Positions 1-7,916 of a stretch of 64,000 nucleotides of DNA are shown here, in pieces. Made by a program: the position numbers and the translations under genes. The stretch lies in NCBI GenBank assembly GCA_964519955.1, contig CAZFLM010000005.1:62001-126000 (forward strand), in the 5' to 3' direction. Numbering within the stretch: the first letter of the stretch is position 1; every line of letters starts with the position of its first letter. This DNA is from CAZFLM01 sp964519955 (GTDB taxonomy: Bacteria > Armatimonadota > Chthonomonadetes > Chthonomonadales > CAJBBX01). The notes below the pieces were generated by a model that worked only from the letters and a program-made list of their open reading frames with translations, ran no database searches and was not told where the DNA came from.

Positions 1-109
1 CGCACTTTGACCTTTCCCCTTTCACCTTTGCCCTACCCACCCCCTTCTCCTCGCCGCCAAACGGGTAGTCTTCACATAGCCGCCCGACTTCGGACCCAGG
101 AGCGCCGCC

Positions 110-967
110 ATGAACCTGCTCGACCGCACCATCGCCGAGGTATCGACCGGGAGCGTGTTCGCCCTCCTGCCCGACGAGACTCAGGACGCGATCCGCGCTC
201 TCACCCCGGACGAGATCGCCGATGGCGCCCGCCGCGCGCTCGCCCGCCCCATGCCCGGCGACACCGCCCAGTCCGCGCGCATGCTGCTGAACCCCTGCCT
301 CACGGTGCAGTGGATCGCCGCGTTCGAGGAGCTGGGACTGCCCCGGAACGTGCGCGTCTTCGAGCCATGCGCCGGCGGCAGCGAGCCGGTCCTCCTCGCG
401 GCGGAGATCCACAGCAGGGGCCACGGCGACTACACGACGGTGAACCTGAACAAGCCGCTCGCCGCCGAACTGCGCCGGAAGACCGCGAAAGTGACGATGC
501 CGGTGCGCATCATCGAGGATAACGCCCTCAACGCGGCCAACTACCTGGAGGCAGGCAGTTTCGACGTGGCGTGCTTCCACCACGCGGTGAACGACATCCA
601 GCAGACGGCCGTCAGCGAGCCGCGCGGCATGGATACGACGACCGTCGACTGGTGGCCGAACGAGCGCCAGATGATCGAGTGGCTGTGGGAGGACGCGCAG
701 GCCGGCCGCCTCGGCGAGTACGCGCAGCCGGCGCTCCTGGGCGCGGTCCGCCAGGGCATCGACATGGTGGGCCCCGGCGGTTGGCTCCTCTTCGACCACT
801 GGACGTGGGAGGCCCATCGCACGGCCGGCTGGCTGCCCTGGGAGTTCTTCTGCGACCTCATCCCGATGGCCCGCCGCTGGGTCTTCGAGGCCGCCCTGCC
901 GGTCGAGGAGCGCCCGCTGACGGGCCGCGACCCGCAGTGGTGGATGTGCCTGCGAGTGGATGAGTGA
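110..967 (+). CDS. SAM-dependent methyltransferase-like protein
   Basis: The protein has 285 residues. Residues 81-100 read as a class I methyltransferase motif I, with FEPCAGGSEP after a beta strand. They are followed by VNLNKPLA (about 111-118), an IEDNAL strand end (135-140) and FDVACFHHAVNDI (151-163), the usual order of motifs II to IV of a Rossmann methyltransferase. The N-terminal 60 residues are helical and of no recognised family. The substrate cannot be read from sequence. An AGGAG site lies 7 bases before the ATG. The stop overlaps the start of the next small gene (ATG at 960), so the two are probably co-transcribed. A non-methylating Rossmann protein is the main alternative, because motif I is divergent. 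Confidence 0.7.
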   Translation: MNLLDRTIAEVSTGSVFALLPDETQDAIRALTPDEIADGARRALARPMPGDTAQSARMLLNPCLTVQWIAAFEELGLPRNVRVFEPCAGGSEPVLLAAEIHSRGHGDYTTVNLNKPLAAELRRKTAKVTMPVRIIEDNALNAANYLEAGSFDVACFHHAVNDIQQTAVSEPRGMDTTTVDWWPNERQMIEWLWEDAQAGRLGEYAQPALLGAVRQGIDMVGPGGWLLFDHWTWEAHRTAGWLPWEFFCDLIPMARRWVFEAALPVEERPLTGRDPQWWMCLRVDE

Positions 968-1196
968 GACCACGATGTCGCACACGGTTGATGGCTGCCC
1001 TGAGGGCAAGTGGGTTCGTGTGGTGAGCGGAGGCAGCAACGTCTACACAGGCGGGCGGACCACCGAGATCGGCGTGCTGGAGGCACGCGACGACGCGTTC
1101 CTCTACGTCCGACGCGCCGACGGCGAGGTCGCGGTCATCATGGCCAAGGAGGTCCAGATCCTCCAGGTCATCGAGCCGCCGGCGGAGACCGAATGA
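960..1196 (+). CDS. Small hypothetical protein, first of a tandem paralogous pair
   Basis: This 78-residue protein is a paralogue of the next gene: both share GKWV, then SGGS..YTG, then GVLEARD.AFLYVRRADG. The spacing and alternating hydrophobic pattern suggest a small beta barrel, but no named family was recognised. The start codon overlaps the stop of the methyltransferase-like gene, and its own stop overlaps the next start (ATGA), so the three genes form one translationally coupled unit. A second in-frame ATG at 975 (MSHTV) is an alternative start. Confidence 0.6.
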   Translation: MSETTMSHTVDGCPEGKWVRVVSGGSNVYTGGRTTEIGVLEARDDAFLYVRRADGEVAVIMAKEVQILQVIEPPAETE

Positions 1197-1579
1197 GCCA
1201 GACCGACGACGATTCCCCGGACGGCAAGTGGGTGCACGTGATCAGCGGGGGCTCCGACGCGTACACCGGAGCGCCTACGTCGGAGTTCGGCGTCCTGGAA
1301 GCGCGCGACGCCGCGTTCCTCTACGTCCGACGCGCCGACGGCCAGGTCGTCATCCTGCCGATCGCCAACGTGCGCAAACTGGCGATCATCGAGCCGCCCG
1401 CGCCCATCCCCGGCGGCACGCTGCTGCGCCCCGCCTCGGAGGGCGACGTCCTGCTGACTCCCGCGGCGCCAGGGCCTGCTCTCCTCGTCACCCCCGCGCC
1501 GGCGCCAGTCGGCGCAGCCCCGCACGCGGCGCCCTGGTGGCTGCGAGTACTGCGGCTGTTGTTCTGGTGGTGGCGCTAG
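1193..1579 (+). CDS. Small hypothetical protein with TLLRPA-type proline-rich tail
   Basis: This 128-residue protein repeats the fold of its upstream neighbour in residues 1-72. It then adds an Ala/Pro-rich tail containing GGTLLRPASEG and DVLLTPAAPGPALLVTP, and ends in a short aromatic, basic segment (PWWLRVLRLLFWWWR) that could lie on or in a membrane. The LLRPA tail motif recurs in three larger proteins nearby (2488-3465, 3462-4406, 7757-8713), which suggests a common binding or modification site. The start is fixed by the ATGA overlap with the preceding gene. No function is known. Confidence 0.6.
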   Translation: MSQTDDDSPDGKWVHVISGGSDAYTGAPTSEFGVLEARDAAFLYVRRADGQVVILPIANVRKLAIIEPPAPIPGGTLLRPASEGDVLLTPAAPGPALLVTPAPAPVGAAPHAAPWWLRVLRLLFWWWR

Positions 1580-1600
1580 CCTGGATCATGCACGAGTGCA

Positions 1601-1654
1601 GTGGTGGGATGGGCCTCCGTGCCCGTCCGGTGCGACTCATGAATAGGACAGGCT
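1601..1654. repeat. Dispersed hairpin repeat, copy 1
   Basis: An intergenic segment with a GGATGGGC / GCCCGTCC hairpin core (around 1606-1627) recurs in two other intergenic places: 15101-15178, with an internal insertion, and 55459-55487. Copy 1 also shares the following GCGACTC..AATAGG stretch with the 15-kb copy. Confidence 0.55.
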
Positions 1655-1805
1655 AGCAGGCGCCCGGTTCGGCATCACGCGGTTTGGCATGAGCCGGCCC
1701 CGCGCGAAACCTGCCCGAGGAGCAACTCGTCCGAACGCATGGCAGCAGCTTGGTGAGGAACGGGATGTGAGGACGCGGGTGCACGGGAGAGCCTGCGGCG
1801 GCGTC

Positions 1806-1840
1806 TTGACATGACGACAAGGCGCGTATACACTATGTGT
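1806..1840 (+). promoter_or_regulatory. Promoter and likely autoregulatory operator of mazEF
   Basis: A perfect -35 box TTGACA (1806-1811) is separated by 17 bases from TACACT (1829-1834). The -10 region overlaps a short palindrome, ACAC-TAT-GTGT (1830-1840). MazE-type antitoxins bind such palindromes to repress their own operon. The binding itself is inferred. Confidence 0.55.
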
Positions 1841-1866
1841 CTACACTCGACTGAGGAGCACACGAA

Positions 1867-2106
1867 GTGAAAACGAGCCTATCGCGCTGGGGAAACAGCC
1901 TGGCGGTACGAATCCCCCGAACCATGGCTCTAGAGATCGGCGTGTCGGACGGGTCCGATGTGGAGATGGAAGTCGTCGACGGTGGTCTACTTCTTCGACC
2001 CGTAGATGACGAGCCGTCACTCGAGGAACTCGTGGCAGGCATAACCGATGAGAACAGGCATCCCGAGGTGAGCTGGGGACCGCCGCGGGGCCGCGAGGTA
2101 TGGTAG
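1867..2106 (+). CDS. mazE: MazE-like antitoxin (AbrB/SpoVT fold)
   Basis: This 79-residue protein is a typical MazE. Residues 1-45 form the swapped-hairpin DNA-binding domain (SRWGNSLAVRIPR...LEIGVSDGSDVEMEVVDGGLLLRP, in part), and the acidic C-terminus (from about 50) would wrap around and inhibit the toxin. It starts at GTG 1867, eight bases after GAGGAG (1853-1858). The 3' end overlaps the downstream mazF-like gene by 7 bases, the normal antitoxin-toxin arrangement, and a good promoter with a palindrome precedes it. It should repress the operon together with its toxin. Confidence 0.88.
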   Translation: MKTSLSRWGNSLAVRIPRTMALEIGVSDGSDVEMEVVDGGLLLRPVDDEPSLEELVAGITDENRHPEVSWGPPRGREVW

Positions 2107-2444
2107 AGACCGGCTACGTGCCCGATGCGGGCGACATCGTGTGGCTCGCTCTTGAACCGAGCGCCGGACACGAGCAGTCTGGCCGACGCCCCGCCCTGGT
2201 GCTGAGTCCAAGGATCTACAACGCCAGAGCAGGGCTTTGTCTCCTGTGCCCCATCACGAGGCAGAAGAAGGGATACACGTTCGAGGTGGCATTGCCCGAC
2301 GATTGCGCCATCACGGGTGTCGTGCTTGCGGATCAGGTGCGGTCAGTCGACTGGTCGGCGCGAGAGGTGACCTTTGCCGTGCGCGCGCCAGAGCCAGTCT
2401 GCAACGCCGTGAGGGTGCGCGCGACGCGGCTGATCGTGGCATAA
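2100..2444 (+). CDS. mazF: MazF-like endoribonuclease toxin (PemK family)
   Basis: The 114 residues match the usual MazF length. The N-terminus has the family pattern GDIVWL (11-16), then a GHEQSGRRPALVLSP loop, where Gln-Ser-Gly-Arg-Arg-Pro is characteristic, then CPITRQ (around 50) and a conserved VVLADQVRSVDW stretch. Family members cleave mRNA at short sequence motifs; the motif cleaved here cannot be predicted. It is expressed from the mazE promoter with a 7-base overlap. All core residues appear intact, so the module is probably functional. Confidence 0.9.
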   Translation: MVETGYVPDAGDIVWLALEPSAGHEQSGRRPALVLSPRIYNARAGLCLLCPITRQKKGYTFEVALPDDCAITGVVLADQVRSVDWSAREVTFAVRAPEPVCNAVRVRATRLIVA

Positions 2445-2487
2445 GCAAGCCGCGGGCGTTGGTGCCCGTGCCCCGCCAGGATCCGAG

Positions 2488-3465
2488 ATGATCTTCCGCA
2501 GGACATTCCAACTCCCATCCCTCGACGCCACCGCCGAGCAGCGCATCGTCGAGTTCTGGCGACGGCGCGGCGTCAGGTTGCGCAAACGCCGGGGCCGAAC
2601 GTGGATCGGGCGCCGCGGCCGGCTGTGGGGAGTGCTCGGCAGCGATTACACTCGTTGGCCCACCAGGGTGCGCGTTCGCGTACATGCCAGCGGCGCACTC
2701 GAGTGCAGCCTCCGCATCGGCACGCGTATCGCGACGTTCACCGAGGAGACCCGTCCTCTGCCCGATGCCGAGATCCAGGCGTTCGGCGCGTTCGTGGCCG
2801 GCCAGGATTACCAACTGGAGGGTCTCAACAGCGGGAGCGGTGCGCGGCCCTGGTGGGTCCATGGGCTCCTCGCCATGCGGCCCGGTGCCCTGCGCGCTCC
2901 CAGACGCATCCGGGCATCGGCAGGGATGGCCGAGATCGCGGTGAGGGCTGGCTCCTGCCTGACGGTGCTGCTGATCGCTCTCATGGCGTACATCGCTTCG
3001 ATCGAGTGGCAGCTCTACTTGAGCAGGTACTCCAAGCCGTTCCGCTGGTGGGACGACTGCATCCTGCCGATCCTCGTTCTGACGGGCGTCCTGGGCGTGT
3101 TGGCAGCGTCCTCGGCCTTCCTTGTTTGGCAGCGCCGCCGGTCCCGCCGCTGCCTCTCCGCCGAGCAGGTGGCCGCGCAGTTCGGCACATCGCCGGAGGA
3201 GGCGCAGCGCTCCCTGGCCGAGCGCGGCGTGAAGCCCCGGTTCATCGTCGACGGCCTTCCTGTCTACGACCCCGCCCACGTCACCGACGCCGGCACGCTC
3301 CTCCGCCCCGCCGACCCGCCCGCCGGCGAGACGCTGCTGCGCGCCGCGGCCCCAGCGGTGCAGGCAGATGCGGCGACGCTGCTGCGGCCGGCGATGGGTG
3401 AGGCAGGCTCGGTCTCCGCCGAACAGCCCGAGGATGAAGCCATCGTCCAGGAGGCGCGCCGATGA
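2488..3465 (+). CDS. Two-helix membrane protein with HTH-like segment and LLRPA tail (paralogue A)
   Basis: The family was not recognised. The 325 residues divide into: a basic N-terminal domain (1-120) beginning FRRTFQLP with EQRIVEFWRRRGV and a GRRGRLWG turn; two transmembrane helices (about 153-172 and 191-214); a helix-turn-helix-like segment at 222-265 (SAEQVAAQFGTSPEEAQRSL, then PVYDPAHV); and a tail with three motifs, TLLRPA, TLLRAA and TLLRPA, spaced 12-17 residues apart. It is followed with ATGA overlap by a close paralogue, and a third copy lies at 7757-8713. The HTH segment resembles MerR/excisionase-type readers, so a membrane-tethered regulator is possible, but this is inference. 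Confidence 0.75.
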   Translation: MIFRRTFQLPSLDATAEQRIVEFWRRRGVRLRKRRGRTWIGRRGRLWGVLGSDYTRWPTRVRVRVHASGALECSLRIGTRIATFTEETRPLPDAEIQAFGAFVAGQDYQLEGLNSGSGARPWWVHGLLAMRPGALRAPRRIRASAGMAEIAVRAGSCLTVLLIALMAYIASIEWQLYLSRYSKPFRWWDDCILPILVLTGVLGVLAASSAFLVWQRRRSRRCLSAEQVAAQFGTSPEEAQRSLAERGVKPRFIVDGLPVYDPAHVTDAGTLLRPADPPAGETLLRAAAPAVQADAATLLRPAMGEAGSVSAEQPEDEAIVQEARR

Positions 3466-4406
3466 TCTTCCGGCGCACCTTCCAGCTCCCACGCATCGAC
3501 GCCACCGCCGAGCAACGCATCGTCGAGTTCTGGAGGCGGCGCGGCGTGGAGCTGCGACGTGTCGACGAACGCACGTGGCGCGGGCGCCGTGGGTGCTTCT
3601 GGGGCAGGCTCGCCACGAGCGACCCCACCAGGTGGCCGTCCGATATCGCCATCACCGCGGCGCCGGACGGAACTGCCGATTGCGCCCTGTCATACAGCGA
3701 TACCTGGACGAGCTTCTGGGAGCCCACCAGACCGATTCCGGACGTGGAACTGCAGGTGTTCGAGGACTACGTTCGCACAGGCGAGGACGACGCAGCCAAG
3801 GTGCGGTCCGCAGTCGGTGCAGCGCGGAGGGCTCTCTGGACCTGGATCCGCACCTCACGGTTCGGGTCGCGAGGCCCGCGCCACGTGAAGAGCCACAGCA
3901 GGTGGGTCGTCGTCGCGTTGCGCGTCGCTGCCATCCTGATGGCCCTGGGCGCGCTGGTGGCGGCATTCGGCGCGATCACTCTCGGAAGGGAGTTGAGGCA
4001 GCTCGGCGCCCCGGCATCTCCTGCCTACCGCCTGTGGGGCGACGCGGTCGTGGCTTCGCTCGAGAGCGCCATCTGCCTGCTGCTGGCATCCGCGCTCTCC
4101 CGCTGGTCGCGCCAGTCGGCGCGCTGCCTCTCCGCCGAGCAGGTGGCCGCGCAGTTCGGCACCACGCTGGAGAAGGCGCAGCGCTCCCTGGCCGAGCGCA
4201 GCGTGAAGCCCCGGTTCATCGTCGACGGCCTGCCCGTCTACGACCCCGCCCATGTCACCGAGGCCGGCCTGCTCCTCCGCCCCGCCGACCCGCCCACCGG
4301 CGAGACCCTCCTGCGCGCCGCGAGTGCAGCCGAGCAGGCAGATCCGGCGACACTGCTGCGGCCCGCCGGCCCCGAGGAGCCCGCCAAAGCAAGCGCCGCC
4401 CCCTAA
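3462..4406 (+). CDS. Two-helix membrane protein with HTH-like segment and LLRPA tail (paralogue B)
   Basis: This 314-residue tandem paralogue of the preceding gene is translationally coupled to it by an ATGA overlap. The N-terminal 45 residues (FRRTFQLP, EQRIVEFWRRRGVEL, WRGRRG) and the C-terminal third (CLSAEQVAAQFGT onward) are nearly identical to paralogue A, while the middle has diverged. The two hydrophobic helices lie at about 146-168 and 185-205. The tail again carries LLLRPADPP, TLLRAAS and TLLRPAG. Conserved ends with a divergent centre suggest that the basic head and the LLRPA tail are the functional parts. Function unknown. Confidence 0.75.
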   Translation: MIFRRTFQLPRIDATAEQRIVEFWRRRGVELRRVDERTWRGRRGCFWGRLATSDPTRWPSDIAITAAPDGTADCALSYSDTWTSFWEPTRPIPDVELQVFEDYVRTGEDDAAKVRSAVGAARRALWTWIRTSRFGSRGPRHVKSHSRWVVVALRVAAILMALGALVAAFGAITLGRELRQLGAPASPAYRLWGDAVVASLESAICLLLASALSRWSRQSARCLSAEQVAAQFGTTLEKAQRSLAERSVKPRFIVDGLPVYDPAHVTEAGLLLRPADPPTGETLLRAASAAEQADPATLLRPAGPEEPAKASAAP

Positions 4407-4484
4407 CCCGCACCTCCAATCCCCAAGTCCCAAGTCCCAGCCGCAACCGTAGGACTCCGCCCGCTCCCCGCCGAACCCACCTGC

Positions 4485-6110
4485 ATGAGCACCGAACCCA
4501 CCACGCGCAGGGGATTCCTGCGCCACACGATACTGGGAGCAGCCATGGCAGCCGGAGTTGCCGAACAGGCCGCTGGCGCGAGCACGAACGCGCCCGGCAA
4601 GCCGAACTTCCTCATCCTCATCGCCGACGACATGGGCTTCTCGGACGCCGGGTGCTATGGCGGCGAGATCCGCACGCCCAACATCGACCGGCTCGCCGCG
4701 AACGGGCTGCGCTTCACCCAGGCCTACTCCACCGCCCGCTGCTGGCCGTCGCGCTCCTGCCTGCTCACGGGCTACTACGCCCAGCAGGTGCGCATGGACC
4801 CGCCGGAGGGCCGCATCCCCGAGTGGGCGCGCGTGCTGCCGCACTACCTGAAGCCCGCCGGCTACCGCTGCTACCACTCCGGCAAGTGGCACCTGATGGG
4901 CGCGCCCAAGGTCGTGGCGGACGGCGGCTTCGACCGATCCTACGTGATGCACGATCACGACCGCTTCTTCGCGCCGAAGCAGCACGAACTGGACGACCGG
5001 CCGCTGCCGCCCGTGAAGCGGGACACGGGCTACTACCAGACCACCGAGTTCGCCAACCGGGCCATCCAGTTCCTGAAGGAGCACCAGAAGGAACACGCGG
5101 ACGACCCGTTCTGCATGTACCTGGCCTTCACCAGCCCGCACTTCCCGCTCCAGGCGATGCGTGAGGACATCGAGCGCTACCGCGACCGCTACCTGGAGGG
5201 CTGGGACAAGGTGCGCCAGGCGCGCTGGAAGCGGCAGACGCGGATGGGGCTCATCAACAACACCCTGCCACCGCCCGCCCCCGACATCGTGCCGGACTGG
5301 AACATGACGCCGGAGGAGCTGGCAGCCGACATCGGCCCGGGCGAGGCGGCGCGCGCGGTGCCCTGGGACAGCCTGACCGACGAGCAGAAGCGCTTCCAGG
5401 CCACCAAGATGGCCATCCACGCCGCGATGGTCGACCGCATGGACCGGGAGATCGGCCGCGTGCTGCGCCAGGTGCGGGCGATGGGCGCGTGGGAGAACAC
5501 GGTGACCGTCTTCGTCTCCGACAACGGGGCGAGCGCCGAGCAGATCATCCGCGGCGACATGCACGATCGTGACAAGGCGCCCGGGTCCGACGGCACGTTC
5601 CTCTGCCTCGGGCCGGGCTGGTCCACCTCGTCGAACACGCCCTTCCGCCTGCACAAGTCGTGGGTCCACGAGGGCGGCATCTCGTCGCCGCTGGTCGTCC
5701 ACTGGCCGGCGGGCGTCGCGGCGCGGGGCGAGCTGCGCCACGACGTATGCCACTTCGTCGACCTCATCCCGACGCTCAACGAGCTGGCCGGGGCGCGTCC
5801 GGAGCCCACGTGGCACGGGGTCGAGGCGCCAGCGATGCCCGGCCGCAGCCTTGCGCCCGCGTTCGCGAAGGACGGCTCGGTCACGCGCGACTTCCTCTAC
5901 TTCCACCACATCGGCAACAAGGCGCTGCGCATGGGCAACTGGAAGCTGGTCTGCGCGGCGGAGGGGCCGTGGGAGCTGTACGATCTCTCCTCGGATCGCG
6001 GCGAGATGCGCAACCTGGCCGACCGGTACCCCGACCGCGTCCGCGAGATGGCCTCCCGCTGGCAGGCCTGTGAGGACGAGTACCGCAAGCAGGCAGGCCC
6101 GGCGGGGTAG
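4485..6110 (+). CDS. Tat-exported sulfatase (arylsulfatase A family)
   Basis: The protein has 541 residues with a twin-arginine signal (TTRRGFLRHTILGAA, 6-20). The sulfatase domain follows: the metal-binding ADDMG motif (47-51) and the formylglycine motif Cys86-Trp-Pro-Ser-Arg90 with LLTG after it, so maturation by a formylglycine-generating enzyme is expected. SGKWHLMG and VSDNGASAEQ supply the remaining metal and sulfate contacts. Such enzymes hydrolyse sulfate esters on polysaccharides outside the cytoplasm; the substrate is unknown. No strong ribosome site precedes the ATG. No sulfatase-maturing enzyme is encoded in the window. Confidence 0.9.
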   Translation: MSTEPTTRRGFLRHTILGAAMAAGVAEQAAGASTNAPGKPNFLILIADDMGFSDAGCYGGEIRTPNIDRLAANGLRFTQAYSTARCWPSRSCLLTGYYAQQVRMDPPEGRIPEWARVLPHYLKPAGYRCYHSGKWHLMGAPKVVADGGFDRSYVMHDHDRFFAPKQHELDDRPLPPVKRDTGYYQTTEFANRAIQFLKEHQKEHADDPFCMYLAFTSPHFPLQAMREDIERYRDRYLEGWDKVRQARWKRQTRMGLINNTLPPPAPDIVPDWNMTPEELAADIGPGEAARAVPWDSLTDEQKRFQATKMAIHAAMVDRMDREIGRVLRQVRAMGAWENTVTVFVSDNGASAEQIIRGDMHDRDKAPGSDGTFLCLGPGWSTSSNTPFRLHKSWVHEGGISSPLVVHWPAGVAARGELRHDVCHFVDLIPTLNELAGARPEPTWHGVEAPAMPGRSLAPAFAKDGSVTRDFLYFHHIGNKALRMGNWKLVCAAEGPWELYDLSSDRGEMRNLADRYPDRVREMASRWQACEDEYRKQAGPAG

Positions 6111-6111
6111 G

Positions 6112-6135
6112 CTGGCGCGCCGCCGCGACTGGTGC
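6112..6135. repeat. 24-bp direct repeat, left copy, flanking the DUF2971 gene
   Basis: The sequence CTGGCGCGCCGCCGCGACTG plus GTGC occurs here, two bases after the sulfatase stop. It recurs with one mismatch at 6994-7017, on the other side of the 6158-6931 gene. Confidence 0.65.
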
Positions 6136-6157
6136 AGCCACTATGGAGTGAACGATC

Positions 6158-6931
6158 GTGAGCAGCCAAGTGACAGGATGCGCGATTCTGCCTCCGCACC
6201 TATACAAGTACTGCTCTCTCGGATCGCCGGAGCAGCGTCGGAGGAGCAGGGGTCGCCTAGTCGACAGGATAGTGTACTACGCCAGCCCTGGGAGCTTCAA
6301 CGACCCGTTCGACTGCCGAGCATACCTCGTCGCCGACCCAAACGTGGCGGAGATGCGGGAGGCGCACCGCCAGATGACGACCCGCTACTCCGAGGCCGAA
6401 GCTGAGGAGCTGCTGGTGCAGGTGCTCGATCCGGACCGACACGATGAGTTTGAGCGCCAAGTGCAGTGCGTGCAGGATGAGTACCACCGGCGGTTCGGAG
6501 TCTTCTGCACCTCAGAGGTAGACGACAGCATCCCCATGTGGGCCCACTACGCAGGCAACCACACGGGGGTGTGCATCCAGTACGACACTAAGTACCTTCG
6601 GAACGCGGTCGCCAAGCGGATCGGGCAGGTCGTGTACAGCCCGCACTTGCCCGCCCGCTCCTTCTTCGGCCGGCCCCTGGACGACAGGCTACTCCTCACG
6701 AAGGCCGACTCGTGGTCCTATGAGCGCGAGTGGCGGTGGTTCGGTGAGCCAGGACAAGAGCGGCGGTTACCTCCGCGAGCTATCAGCGGCGTCGTGCTCG
6801 GATTCAGGATGTCAGACGAGGACAGGCGCGAGGTGCGCTCGTGGCTTGCGGGCCGGCGTCCGACCGTTAGGGTTCTCACGGCTGTGCCAAGGACCAAGGA
6901 CTACGGGCTCGACATCGTCCCTCCGGACTGA
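6158..6931 (+). CDS. DUF2971 family protein
   Basis: The 257 residues carry the DUF2971 signature: LYKYCS near the N-terminus (15-20), SFNDPFDCR (46-54), a central MWAHYAGNHTGVCIQYD block, and KADSWSYEREWRWF near residue 190. The family is uncharacterised and common in accessory or defence-type neighbourhoods. The start is GTG at 6158, nine bases after a GGAG. The gene is bracketed by 24-bp direct repeats (6112 and 6994) and sits between a sulfatase and a toxin-antitoxin module, which suggests that it arrived as an independent cassette. Lower use of GC-rich codons than its neighbours is noticeable but was not measured. Confidence 0.85.
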   Translation: MSSQVTGCAILPPHLYKYCSLGSPEQRRRSRGRLVDRIVYYASPGSFNDPFDCRAYLVADPNVAEMREAHRQMTTRYSEAEAEELLVQVLDPDRHDEFERQVQCVQDEYHRRFGVFCTSEVDDSIPMWAHYAGNHTGVCIQYDTKYLRNAVAKRIGQVVYSPHLPARSFFGRPLDDRLLLTKADSWSYEREWRWFGEPGQERRLPPRAISGVVLGFRMSDEDRREVRSWLAGRRPTVRVLTAVPRTKDYGLDIVPPD

Positions 6932-6993
6932 TGCCCAGCCACAGATGCTCGTTGGCCCGTTCTCTGCGCCTGGCCCGATGAACCTACCATGGT

Positions 6994-7017
6994 CTGGCGC
7001 GCCGCCGCGACTCGTGC
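6994..7017. repeat. 24-bp direct repeat, right copy
   Basis: This is the second copy of the repeat at 6112-6135, identical at 23 of 24 positions. It lies 63 bases downstream of the DUF2971 stop and about 40 bases before the VapB-like start. Confidence 0.65.
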
Positions 7018-7059
7018 TATCATGGGAGCGATAGGTACCGCGGGAGATGGAGGGACGCG

Positions 7060-7308
7060 ATGGCGCTCTACACGATCGAGCTGGACGCGGCGACGGACGG
7101 CAAGCTCCGCAGCGTGGCGGCTCGGCGCGATGTGTCGCCAGAAGAGCTGTGCGGCGTCGCGATCCGCAACCTGCTCGATGCTGCTCCGCTGGAAGAGCCG
7201 GAGCTTGGCGAGGATGCCTACACGGCGCTGTGGGAGTTCGTCCCGGCCAAGGGTGGCCCCGACGACTCGTCGATCCACCACGACGTGCGCCCGGGCGACC
7301 CGCTATGA
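7060..7308 (+). CDS. VapB-like antitoxin
   Basis: This 82-residue protein begins with a short beta strand and two helices (LYTIELDAATDGKLRSVAAR, then SPEELCGVAIRNLLD), the ribbon-helix-helix pattern of antitoxins. A flexible acidic C-terminus would contact the toxin. GGAGGG lies 6 bases before the ATG. Its stop overlaps the start of a PIN-domain gene (ATGA), which is the main reason for calling it an antitoxin. It probably represses its own promoter together with the toxin. Confidence 0.75.
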   Translation: MALYTIELDAATDGKLRSVAARRDVSPEELCGVAIRNLLDAAPLEEPELGEDAYTALWEFVPAKGGPDDSSIHHDVRPGDPL

Positions 7309-7916
7309 GAGTGTTCGTCGATGCCGGCGCATGGATCGCGTTTTGCGCTGAGGGCGACAGATACCATGCTGCGGCGCTGTCGCACGCTCGCTGGCTGAGC
7401 AACTCCAGAGCGCTGTGGGTCACGACCGACTACGTCGTCGCCGAGTCCATCACACGGCTGCGATACGACCATGGACACCCGGTCGCCGTTCGGTACCTGG
7501 CACTCCTCGACGAGATGGTGCGAGCCGCGTCGCTCCATATCGTCCCCATCGACGTACAGCTCCTCGCCGGCGCCAAAGCCATCTTCCGGCACTACGACGA
7601 TGCCGTGCTCTCCTTCACCGACTGCACCTCGTTCGCAGTCCTGCAGCGCTCCCCGGTCGATGCGGTTTTCGGCTTCGACCGCCACTTCGAGATGATGGGA
7701 CACGTGCTGCAGCCGCAAGAGCGCCCACCATCTACCTGCCCACGGAGGCTCCCGAGATGGAGTTCAGCCGCACCTTCGCTGTCGCCGGATGGGACGATGA
7801 GACGCGCGCCCGAGCGATGCAGTACTGGCGCGAGCGCGGCGTTCGGTTCGGTGCGAGTACCGGTGAGATGCTGCGCGGTCGGCGGGGCAGCCTGTGGGGC
7901 AACGGTTGGGGCCTGA
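7305..7916 (+). CDS. PIN-domain toxin (VapC-like) with readthrough C-terminus
   Basis: Residues 1-138 form a PIN ribonuclease domain with the four expected acidic positions: Asp6 (MRVFVDAGAW), Glu47 (VVAESI), Asp106 (FTDCTSF) and Asp125 (GFDRHF). VapC proteins are usually about 130-145 residues, but no stop follows HVLQPQ here. The frame runs a further 64 low-complexity residues into the 5' end of the next gene, overlapping it by 160 bases. The extra tail is probably a consequence of a lost or shifted stop. Whether the toxin remains active cannot be told; the catalytic residues are intact. Confidence 0.8.
   Translation: MRVFVDAGAWIAFCAEGDRYHAAALSHARWLSNSRALWVTTDYVVAESITRLRYDHGHPVAVRYLALLDEMVRAASLHIVPIDVQLLAGAKAIFRHYDDAVLSFTDCTSFAVLQRSPVDAVFGFDRHFEMMGHVLQPQERPPSTCPRRLPRWSSAAPSLSPDGTMRRAPERCSTGASAAFGSVRVPVRCCAVGGAACGATVGA

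Noticed and set aside
3855..5909. 684-residue open frame on the minus strand antisense to the sulfatase
   Set aside because: Low-complexity Arg/Val/Ala-rich translation with no family motif; it is the third-position shadow of a GC-rich sulfatase gene that has clear catalytic motifs.
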